Part shown: in pieces, positions 25,852 through 35,962 of the stretch
How positions within the stretch are numbered: the first letter of the stretch is position 1
Layout: every line of letters starts with the position of its first letter
NCBI GenBank assembly: GCA_002418285.1
Contig: DIDT01000073.1
Coordinates: 58,275 to 122,274, forward strand
DNA from: Phycisphaerales bacterium UBA5793
Lineage (GTDB): Bacteria > Planctomycetota > Phycisphaerae > Phycisphaerales > UBA5793
DNA length: 64,000 nt
Direction of reading: 5' to 3'
The notes under the pieces: model-generated
Seen by the model: the letters and a program-made list of their open reading frames with translations, nothing else
Told to the model about the DNA's origin: nothing
The model's database searches: none
Position numbers and translations under genes: made by a program

Positions 25852-26292
25852 TCAGACTGCTGCTCTTTACAAGGCAGAATGGCGACAGCGGAATGGAAAG
25901 CAGCGATGAGAAAGGGTCAAAGTTGGCGTGCGCTGCGCCAATCCGCAGTTCCGGCCCGCGTGTTCGACACAACTAGGATTCTGCTGCGGGGACCTGTTCG
26001 TGGGCCGTGGGGCCTCGGCCGTCGGACGAGCCACTACTGATGTCCTCGGAATACGCGGGCAACGTCCCCGGCGTCATTACGTCCCCACGCTTGCTCCGCG
26101 AACTCTTCTCGTCCTTCTCGACTTGCATGAGACACCCACGCGGTGGGTATGGGCCTGCAGCTTTGGCGGCGTCCCAACCGAAGAGCAGGCGGGTGATCAG
26201 CAGATTGAGCAGTTCAGACGATCGCACCGTACGTCTCTGCGACACGCTCCTGCGGCGGCGACGGGATCCGTGCCGCTGAACCTGCCGGAACC
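25852..26292. other. Gap with no supported gene
   Basis: About 440 bp. Open frames on both strands (for example 25928-26440 plus, 25973-26398 minus) give Arg-rich or overlapping products without domains, and the plus frame runs across the MoaD-like gene. I see nothing reliable in it. Confidence 0.4.
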
Positions 26293-26592
26293 TCACCCGC
26301 CCGCAATCGCCCCGACAATCATCAGCGGCTCTGCGCCGTTTGTGATCCCGTCGGGCAGCGCCGCATCCGGTCCCTCGTTCGACAGATCCTGTCCGCAAGC
26401 GAAAAACCGCACGAACGCCCGGCGCTGCCCGGTGACGTGATCGCGGATCGTGCCTTTGAGCATCGGGTATCGAGCTTCCAGCACATCGAGCACGTCGCGC
26501 AAGGTCGGCGCGGTGCGGTCAACATCAAGCGCAATCTCTCCCTCGACGCCTGAAAGCGTGCGAAGATGGAACGGGATCGTGATGCGTATCAC
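26293..26592 (-). CDS. MoaD/ThiS-like ubiquitin-fold protein with C-terminal Gly-Gly
   Basis: 99 residues. The beta-grasp pattern is clear: FHLRTLSGVEGEIALDVDR, TLRDVLDVLEARYPMLKGTI (the helix of MoaD), and an end LMIVGAIAGG, with the terminal Gly-Gly that MoaD, ThiS and SAMP-type carriers use for adenylation. No E1 or moaE gene is nearby. It lies 15 bp downstream of the BNR-repeat gene on the same strand, and this pairing recurs in many bacteria, suggesting a joint but still unclear role, perhaps sulfur transfer. Fold confident, substrate unknown. Confidence 0.75.
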   Translation of the reverse strand: MIRITIPFHLRTLSGVEGEIALDVDRTAPTLRDVLDVLEARYPMLKGTIRDHVTGQRRAFVRFFACGQDLSNEGPDAALPDGITNGAEPLMIVGAIAGG

Positions 26593-26607
26593 GGCGACGG
26601 GCCCCGA

Positions 26608-27795
26608 TCAGTCAATCGTCTGCACCTCGACACTCAGCACGGCCGGCAGATTCTCCGCAATCGCCATCCACGTATCGCCGTTGTCGGCTGAGGCGTAGAC
26701 CTGCCCGCCCGTGGTGCCGAAGTAGACGCCGCACGGATTCATCTTGTCGACGCACATGGCGTCGCGCAGGACATTGACGTAGCAGTTCTCCTGTGGCAGG
26801 CCGTCGGTCAGCGCTTCCCACTCGTTTCCACCGTTTCGGCTGCGATAGACGCGCAACTTGCCGTCCGGCGGGTAGTGCAGCGAATCGCTCAGGATCGGCA
26901 CGACGTAGATCGTCTCCGGCTCATTCGAATTGACCGCGATCGGAAAGCCGAAATCGCTGGGCAGGTTGCCGCTGACTTCATGCCAGTTGTCGCCTGCGTC
27001 GTCGCTGCGCATGACGTCCCAGTGCTTCTGCATGAACAGCACATCGGGTCGCGACGGATGCAGGGCCATGTTGTGAACGCAGTGGCCGATCTCGGCTTTC
27101 GGATCGGGGATGTACTCGGAGCGCAGGCCCTGGTTGATCGCCTTCCATGTTGTGCCGCCATCATCCGTTCGAAACGCACCCGCAGCCGAGATGGCGATGT
27201 AGATGCGATCCTTGTTGGTCGGGTCCAGCAGGATGGTGTGCAAGCCCAGTCCGCCGGCGCCGGGTTGCCAGCGCTCGCCCGACGGATGCCCACGCAGGCC
27301 GGCGAGTTCGTGCCACGTCTTGCCGCCGTCTGTCGTACGGAACATCGCGGCGTCTTCAACGCCGGCGTACACCGTGTTGACATCGTGCAACGATGGCTCG
27401 AGGTGCCAGACGCGCTTGAATTCCCACGGATGCTGCGTGCCGTCGTACCACATGTGCGTCGTCAGCGGCTTGCCCGTCTCAGATGATTCGTCGTAGACAA
27501 ACTTGTTGCTCTCCCCTTTGGGCATGCCGTCGGGCGTTGTCTTGGGCTCGCCTGCGGGCGTGCCGGGTTGGTGCCAGGTTTTGCCGCCGTCATCGCTGCG
27601 CTGAATGATCTGGCCAAACCACCCGCTGCTCTGCGAGGCGTAGAGACGGTTGGGATCGAGGGGCGAGCCCTTCATGTGATAGATCTCCCAACCGGCGAAC
27701 AGTGGGGGAGAAATCATCCAGTTCTTGCGTGCTGCATCAGAGGTGATGATGAACGCGCCTTTCTTGGTTCCGACCAGAACTCGAATCGCCGACAT
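26608..27795 (-). CDS. BNR/sialidase-type beta-propeller protein
   Basis: 395 residues from the Met at 27795 (SAIRVLVGTKKGAFIIT); the open frame to 27837 adds 14 unlikely residues. Repeated Asp-boxes of the S/T-x-D-x-G-x-T-W type mark the blades: RSDDGGKTWHQPG, RTTDGGKTWHELA, RTDDGGTTWKAIN, RSDDAGDNWHEVS, RSRNGGNEWEALT and SADNGDTWMAI. There is no signal peptide, so it is likely cytoplasmic. Such propellers are often annotated exo-alpha-sialidase, but the catalytic Arg triad of sialidases is not evident, and binding or scaffold use is equally possible. It forms a two-gene unit with the MoaD-like gene. Confidence 0.78.
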   Translation of the reverse strand: MSAIRVLVGTKKGAFIITSDAARKNWMISPPLFAGWEIYHMKGSPLDPNRLYASQSSGWFGQIIQRSDDGGKTWHQPGTPAGEPKTTPDGMPKGESNKFVYDESSETGKPLTTHMWYDGTQHPWEFKRVWHLEPSLHDVNTVYAGVEDAAMFRTTDGGKTWHELAGLRGHPSGERWQPGAGGLGLHTILLDPTNKDRIYIAISAAGAFRTDDGGTTWKAINQGLRSEYIPDPKAEIGHCVHNMALHPSRPDVLFMQKHWDVMRSDDAGDNWHEVSGNLPSDFGFPIAVNSNEPETIYVVPILSDSLHYPPDGKLRVYRSRNGGNEWEALTDGLPQENCYVNVLRDAMCVDKMNPCGVYFGTTGGQVYASADNGDTWMAIAENLPAVLSVEVQTID

Positions 27796-28138
27796 GGAAT
27801 ACTCCTTCTCTGCAATACGTCCAATGGCGCTGCCCAAGCTGTGACCAGGGCGCCAGATCTCGAAAGGCGATTATTACGCAATGCCCCCCGGATCACCAAC
27901 CCCGCCGCGACACGAACTTGCCATCGCGCGTCGACGAACCATCTCGGACATGTGTAGAATACGCCTCTGGGCGGCATGCGCTGCATCCCTGCCTCAACTT
28001 GGGCCGGGCTCAGCGGTTAAACCCAAACTGGCGTCGCATCTCGCTGCCAATGCGGATGAGGCCGACATACTCACCCGCATGTGAGGCTCTGTCGACGCAT
28101 CCGGCGCTATCGACCACGATTGTCCCAGGAGGAAGTCC
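27796..28138. other. Divergent promoter region between the BNR gene and the peptide importer
   Basis: About 340 bp without a gene. It holds a -10-like TAGAAT at 27955-27960 and, at its right end, the strong ribosome site AGGAGG a few bases before the importer's ATG. No partner -35 is convincing. Confidence 0.35.
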
Positions 28139-29983
28139 ATGACCTCACGTCGTAACTCTCGCAATATCAGACGAACCCGCATCACACTGGCTGCCACTGT
28201 GGGGATTGCCGTTCTCTTCGGAGCGGTAAACGCCCATGGAGCCACTGGCCGGGATGGAGAATCCGACCTAAAGGTCCTGCATCTTCCGATGACCACCGAT
28301 GGCCCCAAGTCCCTCGATCCGGTGGAAGGCTCCACGACCTACGAGAACCGCTGCTGCTCGCAGATCTACGACACGCTGGTCCAGTACAAGTACCTCAAGC
28401 GTCCCTTCGAACTCCAACCCTCTCTTCTGGCGGAGATGCCAGCGATCTCCGAAGACGGAAAGGTCTGGCACTTCAAACTCAAGAAGGACATCCGCTTCCA
28501 GGATGACCCGTGCTTCCCGGGCGGCAAGGGACGTGAACTGGTGGCCTCGGACGTCTTCTATTCGTGGAAGCGTGCTGCGGATCCCAAGTACCAGTACAAG
28601 TCCTTCTGGCTTTTCGAAGACACGATCGTTGGCTTCGATGAGTTCAAGGACGCTCAGGAGCATGCCGCCACCTTTGACTACAACGCGCCCGTCGAGGGCA
28701 TGCGGCTCATCAATGACTACGAATTTGAATTGACGCTCAAGCGGCCCGTGCAGCAGTTCATGTGGAAGCTGGCGATGTTTCAGTTGTCCGTCGTGCCCCG
28801 AGAAGCCGTCGAAAACTACGGGAACCGCTTCAGCCGCCACCCCGTCGGCACCGGGCCGTTCATGCTCAAGAACGAAAACGACTGGAAGTTCGGCACCAGC
28901 CTTGTGCTGCACCGCAATCCAAGTTACCGCGAAGAGTACTACCCGACCGAGCACATGCCAGAGGATGTGCAAGCAGGGTTCACCAAAGCCGCGGGTCAGC
29001 GTCTGCCCATCGTGGACCGCATTGACATCTCTTTCTATGTCGAGAGCCAGCCGATGTGGCTCAAATTCTCCGCTGGCGAACTCGACTACACCACGGTGCC
29101 TGAGACCGCCTACAACGACGCCTTCGCGCGACGATCGGGCAATCTCAAAAAGTCGTACTCTGATCGCGGAATCGTCGCCCACAAGGTCCCGCTGCTCGAC
29201 TTCATCTTCCGCGGCTTTAACATGGAAGATCCGCTCCTGGGCGGCTACACCGAAGAGAAGAGAGCGCTGCGACAGGCGATCTGCCTCGCCATGGACTGGG
29301 ACGAACTCAACGAGGCCTATTACAACGGCACCGCCATTGTCTACGACGGCATGATCTCGCCGGGGATGGATGGCTATCCCGAAAACGGCCGACTCCCCAA
29401 CGCGTTTCGCGGCCCCGATCTTGAGCGCGCCCGCGGGTTGCTCGCCAAGGCGGGGTATCCCGATGGCCAGGGCCTGCCCACGATCGACTACTACACCAGC
29501 AACGGCGCCACTTCAGAGCGCATGGCGGCTCTACTCGTCCGCCAGCTCGAGAAGATCGACGTGAAGATCAATCCTCGCCTCGTTGACTTCTCCACCCTCA
29601 TCGAAAGCGTCGACAACAAGAAGGCGCCGTTCTTCTCGTTTGCGTGGGGCAGTGATTACCCCGACGCAGAGAACAACCTGGCCCTGTTCTATGGTCCGAA
29701 CGAGGCTCCGAAACCCAACAACTTCAACTACAAGAACGCGGAGTACGACAAGCTCTACGAGAAGATCCGGATGATGCCTCCCGGCCCCGAACGCACCGCG
29801 ATCTATGAGCAGATGCGCGACATGGTCGTAGCGGACTGTCCCTACGCCGGCTCGATGGCCCGTATCCGCCACTACCTCGTCAACCCCTGGCTGCTCAACT
29901 ACAAGCCGACCGAGACGTTCTTCACCTGGATGAAATATCTCGACGTCGACGACTCCAAACGCCAAGGCGCGTACTCACGCTGA
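28139..29983 (+). CDS. Peptide ABC transporter substrate-binding protein (DppA/OppA family)
   Basis: 614 residues, ATG 6 bp after an AGGAGG. An N-terminal export signal (TRITLAATVGIAVLFGAVNA) is preceded by several Arg. The SBP_bac_5 hallmarks follow: EGSTTYENRCCSQIYDTLVQ, the lid region around PVGTGPFMLKNENDWKFGTS, REEYYPTEHMPEDVQ, and late motifs RQAICLAMDWDELNEAYY and ARGLLAKAGYPDGQGLPTID. It binds di- or oligopeptides (or related solutes) in the periplasm and hands them to the permease encoded downstream. First gene of a five-gene operon. It is somewhat longer than E. coli DppA (535) but normal for planctomycete relatives. Substrate cannot be read from sequence. Confidence 0.9.
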   Translation: MTSRRNSRNIRRTRITLAATVGIAVLFGAVNAHGATGRDGESDLKVLHLPMTTDGPKSLDPVEGSTTYENRCCSQIYDTLVQYKYLKRPFELQPSLLAEMPAISEDGKVWHFKLKKDIRFQDDPCFPGGKGRELVASDVFYSWKRAADPKYQYKSFWLFEDTIVGFDEFKDAQEHAATFDYNAPVEGMRLINDYEFELTLKRPVQQFMWKLAMFQLSVVPREAVENYGNRFSRHPVGTGPFMLKNENDWKFGTSLVLHRNPSYREEYYPTEHMPEDVQAGFTKAAGQRLPIVDRIDISFYVESQPMWLKFSAGELDYTTVPETAYNDAFARRSGNLKKSYSDRGIVAHKVPLLDFIFRGFNMEDPLLGGYTEEKRALRQAICLAMDWDELNEAYYNGTAIVYDGMISPGMDGYPENGRLPNAFRGPDLERARGLLAKAGYPDGQGLPTIDYYTSNGATSERMAALLVRQLEKIDVKINPRLVDFSTLIESVDNKKAPFFSFAWGSDYPDAENNLALFYGPNEAPKPNNFNYKNAEYDKLYEKIRMMPPGPERTAIYEQMRDMVVADCPYAGSMARIRHYLVNPWLLNYKPTETFFTWMKYLDVDDSKRQGAYSR

Positions 29984-30016
29984 TTCACCTCGACTGTTCA
30001 GCGGAGATCGCCAGTC

Positions 30017-31030
30017 ATGTGGTCGTTCATCCTTCGACGTCTGCTCTACAACATCCCGGTCTACCTCGGCATCATCCTGCTCGTCATGGCGCTATTGCGC
30101 GTGCGCAATCCCGTTTACGCCTACCTCGGCAAGAACGCGGATGAGAAGCAGGTTGAGCAGTTTGAAAAGTCGTTCGGCCTGCAGGATCCGTTCATTGTGC
30201 AGTACGGCCACTTTCTTTGGAACGGCGCCCGCCTCGACTTTGGCGAAAGTTGGAAGTACAAGGGCACCACGGTTCGGGAGAAACTCCTGACGTCCATTCC
30301 GCCTTCGCTGTCCATCACCGTGCCCGCGCTGATCCTGACCACGATGATCTCAATCACCGTCGGATTGATCTCCGCGTTTTATCGCGGGAGATGGATCGAC
30401 CGACTGCTGGTCATCGCCGCCGTGCTCGGCATGAGCATCAGCTTTCTCGTCTACATCATTTTCGGGCAGTTCGTCGGCGCCTTCCTGCCCAAGCAGGCTG
30501 GTTGGGCGCTCCAGCCCTTTGAGATCAGTGGCTACAAGCCGTGGTACACCATGGCGAGCACGGACATCTTCGGCGTCACGGTGCCATACCCGTCGCACAT
30601 CTCCCCGGGCACGTGGGTTGCGTTCTGCCTGCTGCCCGTTCTCATCAGCGTCATCGTTTCGATGGGCTACGACACGCGCTTCTACCGCGCCGTCATGGTC
30701 GAGGAGTGCAACCGCGACTACATCATCACCGCCAAGGCAAAGGGCGCGACCAAGAACAAGATCATGTTCGTGCACATGCTCAAAAATGCGATGATCCCCA
30801 TCATCACGCGCATCATGACCACGTTGCCGTTCCTGATCACCGGATCGATCCTGCTGGAGATCTTCTTTGGCATACCCGGCATGGGCCGCACCCTCATCAC
30901 CGCCATCACCGACATGGATTACCCGATGATCCAGGGCTTCACCGCGGTGATCGCGCTGCTGTACATCCTGTCGATCATCCTCACCGACGTGCTCTACGCG
31001 CTCGTGGACCCGAGAGTGAGGCTGTCGTGA
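30017..31030 (+). CDS. Peptide ABC transporter permease, DppB family
   Basis: 337 residues with about six membrane helices, beginning IPVYLGIILLVMALLRV and ending LLYILSIILTDVLYALVDPR. The EAA loop that contacts the ATPases reads YIITAKAKGATKNKIMFVHM, and the N-terminal PFIVQYGHFLWNGARLDFGE is typical of DppB. It pairs with the next gene product to form the inner-membrane channel. The stop shares one base with the DppC start (TGATG), implying coupled translation. Confidence 0.9.
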   Translation: MWSFILRRLLYNIPVYLGIILLVMALLRVRNPVYAYLGKNADEKQVEQFEKSFGLQDPFIVQYGHFLWNGARLDFGESWKYKGTTVREKLLTSIPPSLSITVPALILTTMISITVGLISAFYRGRWIDRLLVIAAVLGMSISFLVYIIFGQFVGAFLPKQAGWALQPFEISGYKPWYTMASTDIFGVTVPYPSHISPGTWVAFCLLPVLISVIVSMGYDTRFYRAVMVEECNRDYIITAKAKGATKNKIMFVHMLKNAMIPIITRIMTTLPFLITGSILLEIFFGIPGMGRTLITAITDMDYPMIQGFTAVIALLYILSIILTDVLYALVDPRVRLS

Positions 31031-32241
31031 TGGGCCGCTTCCTCGGGTCGCGCGGCGCTCGCAAGTTCATGCGCAATCGGTTGGCGATGGCTTCGTTGGG
31101 AGTCATCGGGGTTTACTTCCTCACCGCCATCTTCGTTTTCGTGGGCGGAATCAGCATGGATGCGACCAAGCAGCGCGTTCTGCCCAAACACGTTCCCGGC
31201 TTTCTCGAATCTTCCAGTCTGGATCAGCGCGTCGAAGCTGCATCGCACTACCTCAACGAAGTCGATCTGGCGTGCCGGCTGGCGGAGCGCCGCGATGAGG
31301 ATCCGTACGGCATCCTCGTTGAAAAGCATCTGGCCGAACGCATACCCGCAAGACTTACACCCGACGAATACAACGATCTGCTCGACGAAGCGTTCGGCAT
31401 CCTGGAGGAAGAACTCGACGGCGTCGATGACCTGAACCATCGCCCCGAACTCGAGCCGCGCGTGCAGCGCCTCGAGCAGATCGCCGAAACGCTCTATCCG
31501 GTTCCAGCCGGCTGGGATGGCTTCAAGTACAAGCTGCGCACCTTCCTCGGCAGCGATGCCGCGGGCCAGTCCATTTCCGTTCGAGCGGTCTACTCCATCA
31601 AGGTCGCATTCCAGATCGGCCTGGTCACCAGCATCATCTCGGTGCTTATCGGCAGCCTGCTCGGCGCTGCGGCGGCGTTCTTTGGCGGATGGGTCGATCA
31701 TGTCATCACTTGGATCTTCTCGACCCTTTCCTCCATTCCCTATCTCGTCCTGCTCTCAGTGCTGATTGTCGTCTTCTTCGGAACGATCTTCGACAACCCC
31801 GATCGTCCCTTCCTCTCACTCGTACCGGTCTACGTCGCGTTCTGCTCGACCTTTTGGATCGGTCCGTGCCGCGTGATTCGTGGCGAAACGATGAAGATCA
31901 AGGAACTTGAATACGTGCAGGCCGCCACCGCGATCGGCTTCGGCCGCATGTACCTCCTCATCAGGCACATCATCCCCAACACCGCGCACCTGATGTTCAT
32001 CAACTTTTCGCTGCTGTTCATCGGAGCCATCAAGTCGGAAGTGATCCTGAGCTTTCTGGGACTCGGCGTCAAGGGGCAGCCGAGCTGGGGCATCATGATC
32101 CGCGACGCCAAGGATGAAGTGGCATCCTACTTCTTCTGGCAAATCGGTGCAGCCACGTTCCTCATGTTCGTGCTCGTACTCGCCTTCAACATCTTTACCG
32201 ACGCTCTGCAGGATGCGTTTGACCCCAAGCATGTCGATTGA
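31030..32241 (+). CDS. Peptide ABC transporter permease, DppC family, with an enlarged N-terminal insert
   Basis: 403 residues from the ATG at 31030; the same frame is open much further upstream, but that part overlaps DppB. The N-terminal OppC helix (SLGVIGVYFLTAIFVFVGG) is followed by ~120 extra charged residues (about 40-165) absent from the ~300-residue E. coli protein; they include EEELDGVDDLNHRPELEPRV. The permease domain follows (IGLVTSIISVLIGSLLGAAA) with the EAA loop LEYVQAATAIGFGRMYLLIR and the end DALQDAFDPK. The insert is probably periplasmic and may touch the binding protein. It ends 9 bp before the first ATPase gene. Confidence 0.88.
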   Translation: MGRFLGSRGARKFMRNRLAMASLGVIGVYFLTAIFVFVGGISMDATKQRVLPKHVPGFLESSSLDQRVEAASHYLNEVDLACRLAERRDEDPYGILVEKHLAERIPARLTPDEYNDLLDEAFGILEEELDGVDDLNHRPELEPRVQRLEQIAETLYPVPAGWDGFKYKLRTFLGSDAAGQSISVRAVYSIKVAFQIGLVTSIISVLIGSLLGAAAAFFGGWVDHVITWIFSTLSSIPYLVLLSVLIVVFFGTIFDNPDRPFLSLVPVYVAFCSTFWIGPCRVIRGETMKIKELEYVQAATAIGFGRMYLLIRHIIPNTAHLMFINFSLLFIGAIKSEVILSFLGLGVKGQPSWGIMIRDAKDEVASYFFWQIGAATFLMFVLVLAFNIFTDALQDAFDPKHVD

Positions 32242-32250
32242 CCTGAAATC

Positions 32251-33284
<1,034 letters not shown>

Positions 33285-33285
<1 letters not shown>

Positions 33286-34289
33286 TGTCCCTCCTCCAGG
33301 TCCGCAATCTCGTCAAGCACTTTCCCGTGCGCGGCGGCGTGCTCAATCGCATCGTCGGCCACGTGCATGCCGTCAACGACGTGTCGTTCGACGTGAGCAA
33401 GGGCGAAACACTCGGCATTGTCGGCGAATCGGGCTGCGGCAAATCAACGCTGGGTAAGATGCTCATCCGTCTCATCGAACCGACATCGGGTTCGATCCAC
33501 TACGAAGGCAAGGACATCACCTCGCTCTCCCACAGCGATCTCATGCCCTTCCGCCGGACGATGCAGATTATCTTCCAGGATCCGTACTCGTCACTCAATC
33601 CGCGCCTTACCGTTCGTTCGCTGCTCAAGGAAGCAATTGCCTTTCACGGCATCGTTCCTCGCGCCGAGATGGACGACTACATCACCGAACTCATCCGCCG
33701 CGTCGGCCTTCGCCGCGACGCCGCCGACAAGTTCCCCCACGAATTCTCAGGCGGCCAGCGCCAACGTATCGGCATCGCCCGTGCGCTGGTGACCAAGCCC
33801 GAGTTCATCGTCGCCGACGAGCCGGTTTCGGCCCTTGACGTCTCCATCCAGGCCCAGGTTCTCAACCTGCTCATGGATCTCAAGGATGAATTCGGCCTCA
33901 CGCTCGTGTTCATCTCGCACGATCTCAAAGTCATCCAGCACTTCTGCGATCGCGTGATGGTCATGTACCTCGGCCACGCCGTGGAAACGCTGCCGTGCCT
34001 CGATCTTGATGAGCAGGTGCAGCATGCATATTCCAAAGCCCTGCTCGGCGCCAATCCGATCGATGACCCCGATCAGCGTCGCCCGCTGACCATACTGCAG
34101 GGCGATGTCCCTAGCCCGTTCCACATGCCGGCCGGCTGCCCCTTTACTGGACGCTGTCCCGACGTCGTCGACCGGTGTCGCGCCGAGATGCCGCCGATCA
34201 TCGAACGCGGAGACGGCCATCGCATCGCCTGCTGGGTGGCGAATGAAGAAGCGGCCCAGCCCGCTGCGCCTGCGAAGTCGATCGGATAA
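33285..34289 (+). CDS. Peptide ABC transporter ATP-binding protein, DppF family
   Basis: 334 residues. Walker A GESGCGKS (about 46-53), Q-loop IIFQDPYSSLNPRLTV, signature FSGGQRQRIGIARAL, Walker B FIVADEPVSALD and LVFISHDLKVI are intact; PYSSLNPR is typical of the F subunit. A C-terminal Cys motif, MPAGCPFTGRCPDVVDRC, is also present. Last gene of the importer operon; no terminator hairpin is evident before the convergent gene 100 bp on. Confidence 0.93.
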
Positions 34290-34393
34290 TCGTTGAGCCG
34301 ATGCGGGTCCGTTACCAGAGCGACGCGCCAACGAGGAAGTCGGCTGGGTGAACCACCTGTCTCACTCATGCGTCGCGCTCGCTCCGGATCGTT

Positions 34394-35848
34394 TCACACG
34401 GTCGCACCGCGCTCCGCTTGCTCCACCGGCTGCCCCGCCTTCTCCCACGCCAGGAATCCGCCCGCCAGATTCGTCGGCTTGAACCCCTGTCGCTTCAGAT
34501 AGGCGCACGCGTATGACGACCGCACACCACTGCGGCAGTGCACGAGCAGTTCACTGCCGGGAGTGAGTTCCTTGAGCCGCGCCATCAGTCGCGTGTGTGC
34601 GATGTTGGTGCTGCCGGCGATGTGTCCCTCCATGTGCTCAACCATTCGGCGGACATCAAGCACCGTTGCGCCCGCAGAGTTCACACTATCGGCGACCTGC
34701 GCTACACCAAGTTCGTCGATGGACTCGACTTTCCCGGCAGCTCTTCGGTATTCCTCAAATACCTCGGGCGTGATGAACCCGATCACCTCATCAATGCCGA
34801 TGCGCACGAGCAGTCGAACCGCCACATCGAGGTTTCGCTCATCGATCAACAGCACCACATCCTGCCCGGGCTCGACATAGCAACCCGGCACCGTCGGAAA
34901 CGACGAATCAAACGGCGTGAACAGCGCTCCCGGTATGTGCGCCTCGCGGAACGGGCGCCAGGGCCGTGTGTCGAGGACGACCGCGTCGCCGTGTCCATCC
35001 TCCACATCGCGCGGCGTCAACACCCGCGGCCGAGGCAGTTCCTTGAGCACCGGCACGCCATCGCGATTGAGTGTCTTCATTTGGGCAAAGTACATTGGCG
35101 GCTCCGGCTGGCCGCTTAGCACATAGTCCAGAAACGCGGCGTCATCACCGGCCAATCGAATGGCTGGGTTGAAGCGCTTCTCATAGCCCACGGTGGTCTG
35201 CGGAACCGCGCCAAGCGCTTTGCCGCACGCGCTGCCCGCGCCATGCGCCGGCCACACCTGCAAATACTCGGGCAGCTTCAGAAACTGCTTGGCCGAGATC
35301 AGCAGGCGCTTGGCGGACTCCTCCTGCGAACCAAGCACACCCACGGCGCTCTCGAGCAGATCAGGCCGCCCCGTGTCGCCGACGAACACGAAATCGCCCG
35401 AGAGCAAACCCATCGGCTGATCCGCCTGGCCGCCACGATCCGTCACGAGAAATGAAACATGTTCAGGCGTGTGCCCGGGTGTGTGTACGACGCGGAACTC
35501 GATTCCGCCGATGCGAAAGACATCGCCGTCCCTAAGCCGGACCGCATCATACTTGCCGCCGTCACTGCGCGACTCGAGCCACCCGTACTTCCAGTCCGCA
35601 TCGCCACAGTCGGAGACGTAGACCTTGACGCCGGTCATCTCCGCCAGTTGTCGACTGCCCGAAAGAAAGTCGGCATGAATGTGCGTTTCCGCGCACGCGA
35701 CGAGTCGCATGCCGTGCTTCCTGGCTTCGTTGATGTAGCGATCGACGTCGCGCTCGGGGTCGATGACAATCGCCTCGCCGGTGCGCTGGCAACCGATGAA
35801 GTACGCCGCCTGGGCGAGTCGGTCATCGTAAATCTGGCGAAAGAGCAT
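34394..35848 (-). CDS. Persulfide dioxygenase-like MBL enzyme fused to two rhodanese domains
   Basis: 484 residues. Residues ~1-240 are an ETHE1/BlhA-like metallo-beta-lactamase domain with THIHADF (His56, His58, Asp60), HTPGHTPEH (His122, His126), a metal Asp in FVGDTGRPDLL and a C-terminal WPAHGAGS His. The first rhodanese domain (~265-365) has VVLDTRPW but lacks a catalytic Cys (LLIDERN), whereas the second (~375-475) keeps HCRSGVRSS, active Cys about 438. The layout resembles CstB-type enzymes that oxidise persulfides to thiosulfate or sulfite. GAAGGA a few bases before the ATG supports this start. Sulfide detoxification in the cytoplasm is the likely role. Confidence 0.85.
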   Translation of the reverse strand: MLFRQIYDDRLAQAAYFIGCQRTGEAIVIDPERDVDRYINEARKHGMRLVACAETHIHADFLSGSRQLAEMTGVKVYVSDCGDADWKYGWLESRSDGGKYDAVRLRDGDVFRIGGIEFRVVHTPGHTPEHVSFLVTDRGGQADQPMGLLSGDFVFVGDTGRPDLLESAVGVLGSQEESAKRLLISAKQFLKLPEYLQVWPAHGAGSACGKALGAVPQTTVGYEKRFNPAIRLAGDDAAFLDYVLSGQPEPPMYFAQMKTLNRDGVPVLKELPRPRVLTPRDVEDGHGDAVVLDTRPWRPFREAHIPGALFTPFDSSFPTVPGCYVEPGQDVVLLIDERNLDVAVRLLVRIGIDEVIGFITPEVFEEYRRAAGKVESIDELGVAQVADSVNSAGATVLDVRRMVEHMEGHIAGSTNIAHTRLMARLKELTPGSELLVHCRSGVRSSYACAYLKRQGFKPTNLAGGFLAWEKAGQPVEQAERGATV

Positions 35849-35962
35849 GATTCATCCTTCTCACGGGACATGATCACGTTTTGCCCGATTATACTGCGAT
35901 GGGTGACATGACCGGGGGCGCGGGACATTGCAGATTCAGCCTCGAATGGCTACGCTGTCCCC

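Noticed and set aside
25973..26398. 141-codon minus-strand frame downstream of the MoaD-like gene
   Set aside because: Starts inside the MoaD gene in another frame, Arg-rich, with no recognisable domain or ribosome site.
30541..31029. Longer DppC start inside the DppB gene
   Set aside because: His/Arg-rich translation overlapping DppB; the TGATG start at 31030 fits the family.
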